Positions 36,636 through 46,600 are shown, counted from the first letter of the stretch. The stretch: DNA of 64,000 bases from Chryseobacterium rhizoplanae (GCF_900182655.1 NZ_FXTC01000007.1:62001-126000), one strand, 5' to 3'. The notes: generated from the letters alone by a model not told the origin. Numbers and translations are program-made.

Positions 36636-37628
36636 ATGAAATTTTCTACAGAAGAGCTAATAGACGGAATACAGTCAGGAAACAAACGCCTGATTGCAAA
36701 AGCTATTACATTGGTTGAAAGTAAAAAAGCAGAACACAGGGTACAGGCAGAAGACCTTCTGAAGAAGATTATGCCTTATACCGGAAACTCTGTGAGAGTA
36801 GGAGTGACAGGAGTTCCGGGAGCCGGAAAATCTACCTTTATAGAAAACTTCGGCCGGTTGGTGATTGCACAGGGTAAAAAAGTAGCCGTTCTCGCTATTG
36901 ATCCCAGCTCAGCAATCAATAAAGGAAGTATTCTGGGAGATAAAACCAGAATGGAAGAATTGGCCAAAGAAGAAAATGCTTTCATTCGTCCTTCCCCAAG
37001 TTCAGGTTTTCTGGGCGGAGTAGCCAATACTACTTTTGAAACCATGATGATCTGTGAAGCAGCAGGATATGATTATATTTTGATAGAAACCGTTGGAGTA
37101 GGGCAGTCAGAAGTCCTTGTTGCTGATATTACCGATGTATTCTTATTCCTTAAAATCATTGGAGGCGGAGATGAACTTCAGGGAATAAAGCGCGGAATCA
37201 TGGAAATGGTAGACCTTATTTTCATCAATAAAGTAGATCAGGACAATCTTCAGAAAGCAAAAAATACAAGACTGGAATTAAAAAGAGCCCTGGATTTTAT
37301 TCCTCCTAAAGAAAAAGGCTGGAAAATTCCTGTTTTATTAGGTTCAGCTCTACATAACGAGGGATTACAGGACGTTTATGATACAATTTTCGAGTTTATT
37401 GATCTGAAAAAGAAAAACGGACGTTTTGAAGAAATCCGGGTTCAGCAGGCAGAAAAGCGATTCGAATATTGGGTTCAGGAATATATTTTATCTCTGATGA
37501 AAAAGAGCAATGCAGTAGAAGAAGCTTATCATATGCACAAAAAAAATGCTTCAGCGATGGTTTCCAATCCAAGCACTGAAGCAAAATTATTTGTTGAAAA
37601 ATTTTTATCGAATGAAAACAGGGATTAA
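36636..37628 (+). CDS. meaB: Methylmalonyl-CoA mutase-associated GTPase MeaB
   Basis: A 330-residue G3E-family GTPase. I chose the ATG at 36636; an upstream TTG at 36600 adds 12 residues that do not fit the family. The P-loop GVPGAGKST begins at residue 59, the switch region IDPSSAINKGSILGDKTRM is canonical for MeaB/ArgK, and NKVD is the guanine-specificity motif. MeaB guards methylmalonyl-CoA mutase by gating cofactor loading and removing inactive cobalamin. Its partner gene scpA is 6.4 kb upstream, with the RNA-repair operon between. Its stop codon overlaps that of the convergent gene. Confidence 0.95.
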   Translation: MKFSTEELIDGIQSGNKRLIAKAITLVESKKAEHRVQAEDLLKKIMPYTGNSVRVGVTGVPGAGKSTFIENFGRLVIAQGKKVAVLAIDPSSAINKGSILGDKTRMEELAKEENAFIRPSPSSGFLGGVANTTFETMMICEAAGYDYILIETVGVGQSEVLVADITDVFLFLKIIGGGDELQGIKRGIMEMVDLIFINKVDQDNLQKAKNTRLELKRALDFIPPKEKGWKIPVLLGSALHNEGLQDVYDTIFEFIDLKKKNGRFEEIRVQQAEKRFEYWVQEYILSLMKKSNAVEEAYHMHKKNASAMVSNPSTEAKLFVEKFLSNENRD

Positions 37629-38173
37629 GGCTTTTCTTTTTCCTGTTTTATCTCAGTTTTAGAGATGTAGCCGTCATAACTAATCGGCTGTCTGTCATTA
37701 CTTCTCATAGAAACGAAGGCTTTACCGTTTTTAAAGATCTCAATATTCATCTCATCAACGGTTTTTACATCTTTTGGTTTGAACTTTAAAGTCCATTTTC
37801 CCTTATTATTCTGAGTTTTAGTTACTGTAAAATCTTTTGAAGTAAATCTGTAGCTGTTATCGCTTGTATTTCCATAGGTTGGATTGAACAGTCTTCCAAA
37901 ATAAGGAAGAACTACATCCAGTGTATTTTTACTTACGTCAATAGTATAATCGCCATTCAGATTCAATATTCTCGTTGCCGTAGCATTAGGCATTGAATTC
38001 ATGACATTGATAACATCATAGTTCGTAGGATTAGCTCTTTCTGCATGGAATGTAAATTCTTGAGAATCAATTAATAAGTCCACTGTTTTCGAGTCTAATG
38101 AACCCTGTGAAGCACAGCTCTGAAATAAGAACAGGAATCCAAAAATCATTAGTAAAGAAATATACTTTTTCAT
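37625..38173 (-). CDS. DUF4251-type lipoprotein
   Basis: A 182-residue lipoprotein; the start is the ATG at 38173, where the signal MKKYISLLMIFGFLFLFQSC begins, and the longer frame to 38293 is not needed. The body (LIDSQEFTFHAERANP, YGNTSDNSYRFTSKDFTVT) resembles the DUF4251 family of Bacteroidota by recollection. The function is unknown. Its last codon overlaps the last codon of meaB by 4 bases in a tail-to-tail arrangement. Confidence 0.75.
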   Translation of the reverse strand: MKKYISLLMIFGFLFLFQSCASQGSLDSKTVDLLIDSQEFTFHAERANPTNYDVINVMNSMPNATATRILNLNGDYTIDVSKNTLDVVLPYFGRLFNPTYGNTSDNSYRFTSKDFTVTKTQNNKGKWTLKFKPKDVKTVDEMNIEIFKNGKAFVSMRSNDRQPISYDGYISKTEIKQEKEKP

Positions 38174-38278
38174 AATGAGATAATTATTACATTTAAACAG
38201 CAAAATGTATGCAAATATATTCTTTCTGAAATATTTTGGAATAAAAATTGTTAAGGTTGAATTATTAACACTCAAACT

Positions 38279-39085
38279 ATGAAAGTTACACATCTATTAG
38301 GAATGGGAGCTATTGCTCTGTCGGCTGTTGCCTGTACTACAAACCCGATTACCGGAAGATCGTCTTTACAGCTGGCCAACAACTCGGAAATTTTAACAAT
38401 GTCTTCGCAGGAATATAAGACGACATTGTCTAAAGGTAAGGTGATTACCGGTACGGCAGATGCAAAGAGAGTGGTAAATGTAGGAAACAGAATTAAAAGT
38501 GCAGCAGAAAGATATTATCAGAGTATAGGAAGATCAGCAGATCTTGCCAACTATAGCTGGGAGTTTAATCTTCTGCAAAGCAGTGAACTGAATGCCTGGT
38601 GTATGCCTGGTGGTAAAGTAGCCGTTTATACCGGAATATTACCGGTAACAAAAGACGATAACGGACTTGCAGTAGTATTGGGACATGAGGTTTCTCACGC
38701 GCTGGCAGGCCACGGAAACGAAAGAATTTCTCAGGCAATGGTAGCCCAGTACGGAGGAGCTATCCTGGGAGGAACAATTTCAAACTCACAATGGGCGAGT
38801 GTTTTCCAGAAGGTATATCCTATTGGTTCACAGGTCGCTTTATTGAAATACGGAAGAGGTCAGGAATCTGAAGCAGATGAAATGGGGCTTTACCTGATGT
38901 CTATGGCAGGATATGATCCGAGAGCGGCAATCCCTTTCTGGAACAGAATGGAAGCAGCTTCTACAGGAGCAAGACAGCCGGAATTCTTATCCACCCACCC
39001 GAATCCGGAAACAAGAATTTCAGATATCAATAAAGATCTTCCGAAAGCTTTAGAATATTATAAGGCTGCGGGAGGAAAATTATAA
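38279..39085 (+). CDS. M48-family metalloprotease, lipoprotein
   Basis: A 268-residue zinc protease with a lipoprotein-type signal (LSAVACTTN). The zinc site is HEVSH at residues 136-140 with the third ligand E198 in QESEADEMG. It resembles the periplasmic LoiP/YcaL-type M48 proteases that help envelope quality control. It has an own terminator and seems to be transcribed alone; its promoter region lies in the divergent gap with the DUF4251 gene. Confidence 0.92.
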   Translation: MKVTHLLGMGAIALSAVACTTNPITGRSSLQLANNSEILTMSSQEYKTTLSKGKVITGTADAKRVVNVGNRIKSAAERYYQSIGRSADLANYSWEFNLLQSSELNAWCMPGGKVAVYTGILPVTKDDNGLAVVLGHEVSHALAGHGNERISQAMVAQYGGAILGGTISNSQWASVFQKVYPIGSQVALLKYGRGQESEADEMGLYLMSMAGYDPRAAIPFWNRMEAASTGARQPEFLSTHPNPETRISDINKDLPKALEYYKAAGGKL

Positions 39086-39108
39086 TTAGAATTTTAATCT
39101 TGAATAAG

Positions 39109-39147
39109 GCCTTATTAAATTTTTAGTAAATTTGATAAGGCTTTTTT
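39109..39147 (+). terminator. Terminator after M48 protease
   Basis: Arms GCCTTATTAAATTT and AAATTTGATAAGGC (one wobble) with a short loop and a run of T. Confidence 0.88.
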
Positions 39148-39171
39148 ATGTAACCACCTAAACACAATATT

Positions 39172-39483
39172 ATGAAGAGTTTATCAATTACCGGACTTAT
39201 ACTTTTGGCTGTTTCTGCATTACTTTTCTATTTAACTACTGATTTTGCCGTAGAACAAATAAAAATTTCTCACATTATGGGAGTAATGGCAGGAGTAGGA
39301 ATAGGGCTTATCATTGGAGGAATGGTAGGGTATGTAAGCAAAGGAAGCGCTATAAAAGCGGAACAGAAGAAAAAGGAATTCAAACAGCTGCAGAAAGACA
39401 AGGAAGAGCTTGAAAAACAGGCTGCAGACATTGCAAAACGCCAGGCTGAACTTGAAGAACAAAATAAAAACCCTCAAATTTAA
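39172..39483 (+). CDS. Small membrane protein with coiled-coil tail
   Basis: A 103-residue protein with two hydrophobic helices (about residues 5-22 and 32-53, the second glycine-rich) and a charged coiled-coil tail rich in Lys, Glu and Gln. No family is recognised. A terminator hairpin includes its last codons and stop. Confidence 0.7.
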   Translation: MKSLSITGLILLAVSALLFYLTTDFAVEQIKISHIMGVMAGVGIGLIIGGMVGYVSKGSAIKAEQKKKEFKQLQKDKEELEKQAADIAKRQAELEEQNKNPQI

Positions 39484-39494
39484 TTTGAGGGTTT
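39468..39494. terminator. Hairpin overlapping the stop codon
   Basis: A perfect palindromic stem (arms AAACCCTCAAATT and AATTTGAGGGTTT) contains the TAA of the small membrane protein gene. The T-run on the plus strand is short; on the minus strand a T-run follows, so it can also stop the convergent outer-membrane gene. Confidence 0.75.
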
Positions 39495-39517
39495 AAAGTT
39501 GTTATTTCGATATTAAA

Positions 39518-40129
39518 TTAGAATTTATATCCTAAACCTACCATAAACAGGTTAGGTCTGTTATCATATCTGATTTCCGAACCGGAAACTCTGTTGATAA
39601 AGTTTCTTTCATCTTTACTGAAAGCTCCTTCATATCTTGCATTTACAATTAGCTTTTTGATTTCAAGCTGTGCTCCGAACTGATAACCTACTGTAAAGTC
39701 ATTTTTAGCATTTTCTTTGAAATCGTTGTAAGTATTGTCTTTATTTAAATTAAAACTTCCAACAGGTCCTACAAAAACACCTAACATATTCCCCAGAAGG
39801 TTGTATCCTAAAAGAACCGGAACATCAATACGGTTGCTTTTAACATCAAAAGTAGTGTTCTCTGTAGTAAACTCATTTTTGAAGTGAGTATAATAGATCT
39901 CCGGCATCACAAACAATGAAGTAGGAAGACCCACTTTTAATGAAAGTCCGACATTGAACCCTACATTGTTTTTACCTGTTCCGTCAATGGCATCATTCAC
40001 TGTTCCTTTAATATTAGACCAGGAAGGGGAGCCGGTAGGAAAAATTAAGTTAGCTTTCCCTGCCAGTGAAATCTGTGCAGAAGCCCACATTGAAAATCCT
40101 ATTAACGCTATACTAAGTACCTTTTTCAT
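39518..40129 (-). CDS. Outer-membrane beta-barrel protein (porin-like)
   Basis: A 203-residue protein with a signal peptide (1-19, ending WASAQ) and alternating beta-strand pattern ending in an aromatic residue (MVGLGYKF), as in small eight-stranded barrels of the OMP_b-brl type. It overlaps the end of the MlaF-like ATPase gene by 17 bases and is the last gene of the mla-type operon, so it may be the outer-membrane end of that lipid path, though this is not proven. Confidence 0.8.
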   Translation of the reverse strand: MKKVLSIALIGFSMWASAQISLAGKANLIFPTGSPSWSNIKGTVNDAIDGTGKNNVGFNVGLSLKVGLPTSLFVMPEIYYTHFKNEFTTENTTFDVKSNRIDVPVLLGYNLLGNMLGVFVGPVGSFNLNKDNTYNDFKENAKNDFTVGYQFGAQLEIKKLIVNARYEGAFSKDERNFINRVSGSEIRYDNRPNLFMVGLGYKF

Positions 40130-40928
40130 TATCGTCTATTTTTGTATTTGTCGTTTCAATCGTTTTATTATTCTCAAGTAAATATTCTCTCAGCTCTTTA
40201 AACAGTTCTGAAGAATAAACGAAATCAATCAGATTTTTATTGCCTGCGGTAATCAGGATGTCCTTATTCCCTTCCCATTCTTTGATTCCCAGTCTTAGGT
40301 ATACAATTTTCTCGCCAATCGTCATTACAGAGTTCATGTCGTGAGTATTGATGATGGTGGTGGTATTATATTCTTTGGTGATCTCATAAAGAAGATCATC
40401 AATGATCTTTGAAGTATATGGATCCAGTCCGGAATTGGGCTCATCACAGAACAGATATTTAGGATTGTTGACAATCGCTCTGGCAATTGCCACCCTTTTC
40501 TGCATACCTCCCGAAATTTCAGAAGGATATTTTCTTTCCGCTTTGTCAAGATGTACTCTTCCTATTACTTCAAAAACCCTTTTCTTTTTTTCTCTGTAGG
40601 TAAGATTGGTAAACATATCAAGAGGGAACATAATATTCTCCTCCACAGTTAAGGAGTCAAATAATGCACTTCCCTGGAATACGGTCCCGATTTCTGAACG
40701 GAGATGCTGTTTTTCCTCCCTGTTCATGGTATTTACATTTCTGCCGTCGAATAGGATTTCTCCGGAGGACGGCATATAAACATTCAATAAGCTTTTTAAA
40801 AAAACGGTTTTACCGGAACCACTCTGCCCAATGATCAAGTTTACTTTTCCTTTATCAAATGAAGTTGAAATTCCTTTCAATACTTCAACATCATCAAAAC
40901 TTTTCTTAAGATCTTTTACCTCAATCAT
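40113..40928 (-). CDS. MlaF-like ABC transporter ATPase
   Basis: A 271-residue nucleotide-binding protein with Walker A GQSGSGKTV, signature EISGGMQKRVAIARA and Walker B LFCDEPNSGLD. Sequence and the neighbouring MlaE permease place it in the MCE/Mla group, which moves phospholipids between inner and outer membrane. Its start codon overlaps the stop of the permease gene by one base (TGATG). A substrate-binding MCE protein is encoded far away at 58463. Confidence 0.93.
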   Translation of the reverse strand: MIEVKDLKKSFDDVEVLKGISTSFDKGKVNLIIGQSGSGKTVFLKSLLNVYMPSSGEILFDGRNVNTMNREEKQHLRSEIGTVFQGSALFDSLTVEENIMFPLDMFTNLTYREKKKRVFEVIGRVHLDKAERKYPSEISGGMQKRVAIARAIVNNPKYLFCDEPNSGLDPYTSKIIDDLLYEITKEYNTTTIINTHDMNSVMTIGEKIVYLRLGIKEWEGNKDILITAGNKNLIDFVYSSELFKELREYLLENNKTIETTNTKIDDNEKGT

Positions 40929-41680
40929 CAGCTTAATATTAATTGGGTTAAAATTAATTCAGAAATGATAATGAATACCATTGTCCATACCACTGCCTGC
41001 GTACTTGCTCTACCTACTTCCAGGGATCCTCCTTTTACATTGTATCCGAAATAAGAAGGAACCGTTGCAATAATAAAAGCGAAAACGATAGTCTTGGTAA
41101 ATGCATAGTAAATAAACAAATTCGGCATATACATTTGAATACCAACGATATAATCATTTTCTGTCCAGTTTCCTGTTAAAATCCCGGCAATATATCCACC
41201 ACCAATACCGAATACGATACTGATAGCAATAAGAAGGGGATTAAACAGCATACAGGCAATAATTTTAGGAAATATCAGAAAATTGGGTGAGTTTACTCCC
41301 ATGATGTCCAATGCATCAATCTGTTCGGAAACTCTCATTGTTCCAATACTTGACGCAATATAGGAACCTACCTTACCTGCCAGAATAAGACTGATAATGG
41401 TAGGGGCAAATTCCAAAACCAAAACCGCTTTCGTAGCATATCCTACAAATGAGGGCGGAATAGGAAAGGAAGAAGCATCAAAGTTGTTGAACATCTGAAT
41501 AGCCACTACCGCTCCAACGAATATGGATGTGAAGATGACAAGTCCGAAAGAATTTACTCCCAAATCATTAATTTCTCTCATGAACAGCTTCCAGAAAACC
41601 CTCATTTTCTGAGGCTTCTGCAGGGATTTTCCCAAGAGGATCATGTATTCCCCTACTGCTGTGAAAAACTTTTTTAACAT
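40928..41680 (-). CDS. MlaE-family lipid ABC permease
   Basis: A 250-residue inner-membrane permease with about five helices and the family sequences FVGYATKAVLVLEFAPTI, LAGKVGSYIASSIGTMRVSE and QIDALDIMGVNSPNFL. It forms the membrane channel of the MCE/Mla phospholipid transporter with the ATPase encoded next. It is the first gene of a three-gene operon. Confidence 0.95.
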   Translation of the reverse strand: MLKKFFTAVGEYMILLGKSLQKPQKMRVFWKLFMREINDLGVNSFGLVIFTSIFVGAVVAIQMFNNFDASSFPIPPSFVGYATKAVLVLEFAPTIISLILAGKVGSYIASSIGTMRVSEQIDALDIMGVNSPNFLIFPKIIACMLFNPLLIAISIVFGIGGGYIAGILTGNWTENDYIVGIQMYMPNLFIYYAFTKTIVFAFIIATVPSYFGYNVKGGSLEVGRASTQAVVWTMVFIIISELILTQLILS

Positions 41681-41783
41681 ACTGCTAAATTAGACTTTTT
41701 TATTGAATTGGGCTACAGTCGGAAAGAAGACTAAAGCCTGGTTTTGTGTTAAAATTATTTCAATATTGGTTTGGCCCTGTTCT

Positions 41784-43154
41784 TTATTTTGCATTTTTAT
41801 CTCCGCCTATCACCAGGAAAACGGTTTTTAAAATAATCACCAGATCAAGGATAAAACTCCAGTTTCTTACATAGAAAGCATCGGCCAGAACCCGTTTTTT
41901 CATCTCTACTTCCACATCTCCGAAGTCACCGCGAAGCCCGTTTACCTGTGCCAATCCTGTGATACCGGGGCTTACCATACTTCTTAAACTGTATCTCCCT
42001 ATTTTTGGCTTATAATAATTATCTACGGAGAGCATATGAGGACGCGGACCTACCACAGACATTTCCCCTTTCAGTACATTGATGAACTGTGGAAGCTCAT
42101 CAAGACTTGTTTTTCGTAAAAACTTACCTACTTTGGTGATTCTTGAATCATTTATTGATGTGGTTTTGGTTGTTGATTCATCATTTACAACCATTGTTCT
42201 GAATTTAAAACAATTGAAAACCTCTTCATGGAAACCATACCTTTTCTGAAGAAAAAATACGGGACCTTTGGAAGTTGCCTTGATTAAAACCGCAATGATC
42301 GGGAATACCCACGAACAGATAAAAACCAGTATAATAATAGAAAACAAAACATCAAACGTCCTTTTCATTATAAAATTAGAATAATAATCTAGAGGATATC
42401 TTGCCTGGTTAAGGACCGGCTGGGTTTGTATATACCCAAGATCATACAGGAAAAAATCGCTTTGTGTGATACTTGGAATAAGTGAAATATGAATCTTATT
42501 ATCTTCCGCCAATTTGAAAATCTCATTCTGAATCCATTCACCGTAGGAGTTTTCCATAGATAAGAATAAGGTATGGATCCCGTTCTTTTTCCAGAAAGCA
42601 ACCAGCTCATGACTATTGATATCAGAATTTTCGTATTCAAATATTCTGTATCCGTAGTCTTTACGGTCTGTGAAAATGTTTTTCAGGATCTCTATAGAGT
42701 GGCTGTCTCCTAAAAACATGACATTCCTGTAGTTAGCTCCAAGGGAACGTAAGTACTTGATCGCAAAATAGACCAATGACTTTACAAGGAAGATAAAAAT
42801 GAAAAGATATAGCGAGAGCCAGTATATATCCGAATTGAAAAATACATTGTTACTTACCTTTCCTATAAGCAGTACACCAAGTATAAAAAAGAGGAAGTGG
42901 ATTAAAAGGCGTTCAAGAAACAACGTATACGTAAGGTTCCTCGGAATGTTGTATATTTTTGTCCTGCCGCTTAGAAGCACCCAGAACAAAAACAACAGAA
43001 TCAGAGAAAAAATATTCTGATACCAGGTTTCCTTATGGTATTTTAAACTTTCGTTTCTGCTTATAAAAAAGAATATGAAGATAGATGCAATAACCATGAG
43101 GTCAAGCAACATAATGATCGATTTCAGGTATCTAGAGTATCGAATTCTCTGCAT
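41784..43154 (-). CDS. Undecaprenyl-phosphate sugar-1-phosphate transferase
   Basis: A 456-residue polyprenyl glycosylphosphotransferase of the WbaP/WcaJ type. Five hydrophobic segments occupy the first 270 residues with a CoA-binding-like domain between; the C-terminal catalytic part shows KRTFDVLFS, KGPVFFLQKRYG, CFKFRTM, SLDELPQFINVLKGEMSVVG, GPRPHM and SPGITGLAQVNG. It starts polysaccharide synthesis by placing a sugar phosphate on the lipid carrier in the inner membrane. The sugar (glucose or galactose) is not evident. No other polysaccharide genes are adjacent. Confidence 0.92.
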   Translation of the reverse strand: MQRIRYSRYLKSIIMLLDLMVIASIFIFFFISRNESLKYHKETWYQNIFSLILLFLFWVLLSGRTKIYNIPRNLTYTLFLERLLIHFLFFILGVLLIGKVSNNVFFNSDIYWLSLYLFIFIFLVKSLVYFAIKYLRSLGANYRNVMFLGDSHSIEILKNIFTDRKDYGYRIFEYENSDINSHELVAFWKKNGIHTLFLSMENSYGEWIQNEIFKLAEDNKIHISLIPSITQSDFFLYDLGYIQTQPVLNQARYPLDYYSNFIMKRTFDVLFSIIILVFICSWVFPIIAVLIKATSKGPVFFLQKRYGFHEEVFNCFKFRTMVVNDESTTKTTSINDSRITKVGKFLRKTSLDELPQFINVLKGEMSVVGPRPHMLSVDNYYKPKIGRYSLRSMVSPGITGLAQVNGLRGDFGDVEVEMKKRVLADAFYVRNWSFILDLVIILKTVFLVIGGDKNAK

Positions 43155-43196
43155 CTATCGGTATATAGCGGATAATCCCTGCTAATTTAAGTTTTT

Positions 43197-43826
43197 TTAC
43201 GGGATATTCAGATATTTGTGAGTCTGAACTGACGCCTGCCATTCCGGATGCTCCAGGATGAAATCTGTGATCTTAGGATACATCTCATCTCTTTTACTCC
43301 ATTCACTTTGAAGATAGAGCTTGCAGTTTTCAGAAACTTTTGAGGCCTGTTCCTGTGCAAACGTAAAGTCATGCTGATTGAAAATAATTACTTTAAGTTC
43401 ATGAGCTTTTTGATAGATCTCTTCTTTAGGCAGTCCTGTTTTCTTTGGCGAAAGGGTAATCCAGTCCAGCTGTCCGCTCATAGGATAAGCTCCCGAGGTT
43501 TCAATATGTACTGTACATCCCAGCTCTTTCAATCGGGAAGTAAGTATATCTAAGTTCCACATCAGAGGTTCACCACCAGTCAGGACAATGGTTTTACAAT
43601 GTTTAGCAGCAGTTTCTGCAATTTCTACTGTATTCATCAGAGGATGGAGTTCCGGATTCCAGCTTTCTTTTACATCACACCAGTGACATCCTACATCACA
43701 ACCTCCCAGCCTGATAAAGTATGCGGCTTTTCCGGTGTGTGCTCCTTCTCCTTGTAAAGTGTAAAAATGCTCCATTACAGGGAGCATTTTACCTTCTTTT
43801 AATAAAATATCTTCTTCTTTATTCAT
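43197..43826 (-). CDS. queE: 7-carboxy-7-deazaguanine synthase
   Basis: A 209-residue radical SAM enzyme. I chose the ATG at 43826; a longer frame to 43865 would run into folD. The iron-sulfur motif is CDVGCHWC (CX3CX2C), preceded by YTLQGEGAHTGKAAYFIRLGG and followed by TGGEPLMW. It converts carboxy-tetrahydropterin to 7-carboxy-7-deazaguanine in queuosine synthesis. It lies 7 bases after folD; other queuosine genes are not in the window. Confidence 0.94.
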   Translation of the reverse strand: MNKEEDILLKEGKMLPVMEHFYTLQGEGAHTGKAAYFIRLGGCDVGCHWCDVKESWNPELHPLMNTVEIAETAAKHCKTIVLTGGEPLMWNLDILTSRLKELGCTVHIETSGAYPMSGQLDWITLSPKKTGLPKEEIYQKAHELKVIIFNQHDFTFAQEQASKVSENCKLYLQSEWSKRDEMYPKITDFILEHPEWQASVQTHKYLNIP

Positions 43827-43833
43827 CTTAAAA

Positions 43834-44718
43834 TTAGTCGTTATAGACCGAAGTTTTGTAAGCAATGATGGTGTTTTTCATCAACATCGCTCTTGTCATT
43901 GGGCCTACTCCTCCAGGTACCGGAGTAATCCAGCTTGCTTTAGCCGCACAGCTGTCAAAATCTACGTCACCTGCAAGGTAATATCCTTTTGGAGAGTCAT
44001 TATCTACTCTTGTAATACCCACGTCAACAATTACAGCTCCTTCTTTGATCATATCTCCTTTTAAGAAGTGTGGATCTCCCAAAGCCGTAATTACAATGTC
44101 TGCTTTTTTCGTATATTCTTCAATGTCTTTCGTATAAGAGTGTGTAAGGGTAACGGTAGAGTTTCCAGGGAAATCTTTTCTTCCCATCAGGATACTCATA
44201 GGTCTTCCTACAATTTTACTTCTTCCGATAATTACACAGTCTTTTCCTTTGGTTTCAATATTATATCTTTCCAGTAATGTTAAAATACCGAAAGGAGTAG
44301 CAGGTAAGAAAGTATCCATTTCAAGCGCCATTTTTCCGAAGTTTTCAGGATGGAAACCATCCACGTCTTTTCTTGGATCAATTGCGTTGATGATCTTTTC
44401 CTGATCTATCTGGTCCGGTAAAGGCAACTGAACGATAAATCCGTCAACTGCTTTAGATTTATTAAGCTCGTCAATTTTTTCCAATAGTTCAGATTCCGAA
44501 ACTGTACTTGGAAATTTGATTAAGCTGGATTGAAATCCTACTTCCTCACAATCTTTTACTTTAGAGTTTACATAGGCTTTGCTTGCTCCATTGTTTCCTA
44601 CAAGAATAGCCACCAAGTGAGGTGCTCTTCTTTTGCTTGCGAGAATCTTTTCTACTTCAACCTTGATCTCTGCTTTAATTTCCTTGGATACTTTAAGTCC
44701 ATCAAGAATTTCTGCCAT
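43834..44718 (-). CDS. folD: Methylenetetrahydrofolate dehydrogenase/cyclohydrolase FolD
   Basis: A 294-residue bifunctional enzyme with the family sequences AYVNSKVKDCEEVGF (catalytic lysine region), QLPLP, DPRKDVDGFHP, GRSKIVGRP and TPVPGGVGPMTRA. It interconverts methylene-, methenyl- and formyl-tetrahydrofolate in one-carbon metabolism. It precedes queE by 7 bases and follows pgi by 47, and the three may be one operon. Confidence 0.97.
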   Translation of the reverse strand: MAEILDGLKVSKEIKAEIKVEVEKILASKRRAPHLVAILVGNNGASKAYVNSKVKDCEEVGFQSSLIKFPSTVSESELLEKIDELNKSKAVDGFIVQLPLPDQIDQEKIINAIDPRKDVDGFHPENFGKMALEMDTFLPATPFGILTLLERYNIETKGKDCVIIGRSKIVGRPMSILMGRKDFPGNSTVTLTHSYTKDIEEYTKKADIVITALGDPHFLKGDMIKEGAVIVDVGITRVDNDSPKGYYLAGDVDFDSCAAKASWITPVPGGVGPMTRAMLMKNTIIAYKTSVYND

Positions 44719-44765
44719 TTTTACTTTTTTACTTTATAGATTTACTTTTACTTTCTTTTTACTTA

Positions 44766-46406
44766 CTATTTGTTTTCCTTATAGTAATTAATCAATCCGT
44801 TAGTGGAGCTGTCATGAGAGTTTATTGCCTCATTGTTTTCAAGCTCAGGAAGGATTTTGTTGGCCAATACTTTTCCTAATTCCACTCCAAACTGGTCAAA
44901 GCTGAAAATATTCCAGATAACTCCCTGAACGAAAATCTTGTGTTCATATAAAGCAATCAGCTGACCTAATGAAAAAGGAGTTAATTCTTTGAATAATATA
45001 GAGTTAGTGGGTGTATTTCCATGGAAGACTTTGAAATTGATCAGTCTGTCTATTTCTTCATCAGACTTTCCTGCGTTTCTAAGTTCCTCTTCAACTTCTT
45101 CTTCCAGTTTCCCGAAAGCTAGTGCTTCAGTCTGAGCGAAAAAGTTAGCTAATAATTTATCCTGATGATCAGAAACTTTATTCGGACTTTTTGTATAGGC
45201 AATAAAGTCTGCCGGAATCAACTCTGTACCTTGGTGGATCAATTGATAGAATGCGTGCTGGCCGTTTGTACCTGGTTCTCCCCAGATGATAGGTCCCGTT
45301 TCATATTCTACAAATTCACCGTTTCTGTCTACACATTTTCCGTTGCTTTCCATATCTCCCTGTTGAAGATACGCTGCGAATCTGTCCAGGTATTGAGAAT
45401 AAGGTAAGATGGCATACGTTGTTGCAGCATAGAAATTACGATACCAGATTCCCAGAAGTCCCATTAATACGGGAACGTTTTCAGAGAAATCGGCAGTCTG
45501 GAAGTGCTGGTCAGTATCAAAAGCACCTTTTAAAAGCTGCTCAAAGTTTTCATATCCTACAGAAAGTACGATGCTTAATCCGATAGCACTCCAAAGAGAA
45601 TATCTTCCACCTACCCAATCCCAGAACTCAAAAATATTTTCTTCTGCAATTCCGAACTTCTTAACTTCTTCAATATTAGTAGATAAAGCTACAAAATGCT
45701 TTGCTACATCTTCCTGCTTTCCAGCCTTCAGGAACCAGTCCTTTGCTGAGTTTGCATTCGTCATTGTTTCCTGAGTCGTAAAAGTCTTGGAAGCAATGAT
45801 GAATAAAGTGGTTTCAGGATTTAAGTTTTTCACCACTTCTGCAATATGATTTCCGTCCACATTGGAAACAAAGTGAACATTTAATCTTGTTTTAAAATGC
45901 TTTAAAGCTGAACAAACCATTACAGGACCCAAGTCTGATCCACCGATCCCGATGTTTACTACATCTGTGATCTCTTTTCCATTGAAACCTTTATGTTCTC
46001 CTGAAATGATTTTCTCAGAAAAAGATTTCATATGATCAAGAACCCTTTTGATCTGTGGTTTGATATTTTCGCCATCCACAAGAATTTCGCGGTCTGAAAA
46101 ATCTCTTAATGCTGTATGCAGCACAGCTCTTCCTTCTGTTTCATTGATTTTATCACCGGAGAACATTCTGGAAATGGCATCCTTTAGCTGGCTTTCTTCA
46201 GCCAGTTGTAATAAAAGATCCTTCGTTCTTGAATCAATTAAATTTTTAGAATAATCAAAAAGATAGTTGTCCTTTTGCAGGGAAAACTCATTAAAACGGT
46301 TCGGATTATATTGGAAAAGAGTTCTAAGATCAAAGTCATTTCCACCGAAGTGTTCATCAAGTGCTTTCCAGCTGTTAGTTTGTGTTGGATTTATTTTTGA
46401 TAGCAT
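44766..46406 (-). CDS. pgi: Glucose-6-phosphate isomerase
   Basis: A 546-residue enzyme of the long bacterial type. The family signatures are [16 protein letters not shown] and, further on, [12 protein letters not shown]; the substrate region [11 protein letters not shown] and [15 protein letters not shown] with catalytic residues is also present. It interconverts glucose-6-phosphate and fructose-6-phosphate. First gene of a probable pgi-folD-queE group. Confidence 0.97.
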   Translation of the reverse strand: MLSKINPTQTNSWKALDEHFGGNDFDLRTLFQYNPNRFNEFSLQKDNYLFDYSKNLIDSRTKDLLLQLAEESQLKDAISRMFSGDKINETEGRAVLHTALRDFSDREILVDGENIKPQIKRVLDHMKSFSEKIISGEHKGFNGKEITDVVNIGIGGSDLGPVMVCSALKHFKTRLNVHFVSNVDGNHIAEVVKNLNPETTLFIIASKTFTTQETMTNANSAKDWFLKAGKQEDVAKHFVALSTNIEEVKKFGIAEENIFEFWDWVGGRYSLWSAIGLSIVLSVGYENFEQLLKGAFDTDQHFQTADFSENVPVLMGLLGIWYRNFYAATTYAILPYSQYLDRFAAYLQQGDMESNGKCVDRNGEFVEYETGPIIWGEPGTNGQHAFYQLIHQGTELIPADFIAYTKSPNKVSDHQDKLLANFFAQTEALAFGKLEEEVEEELRNAGKSDEEIDRLINFKVFHGNTPTNSILFKELTPFSLGQLIALYEHKIFVQGVIWNIFSFDQFGVELGKVLANKILPELENNEAINSHDSSTNGLINYYKENK

Positions 46407-46534
46407 ATTACAGAATTTTTATCGTTCAGAAGGTCATATAGCGGATGAAATCCATAATGATTTATTTCTGATCTGCAAATTTACGGAAAAATAAAACCTC
46501 AGATAAATTTGAAGATGATAAATAACGATTTTTT

Positions 46535-46566
46535 AAAAAACAAAACCTCAGACAAGGTCCGAGGTT
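46535..46566 (-). terminator. Terminator of the sigma-factor operon (minus strand)
   Basis: Arms AACCTCAGAC and GTCCGAGGTT; on the minus strand a T-rich tract follows. It ends the transcript of the sigma factor and membrane protein genes before pgi. Confidence 0.8.
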
Positions 46567-46600
46567 GTAGTAAAATCTTTTGTAATAGGTTTTTAGAATG

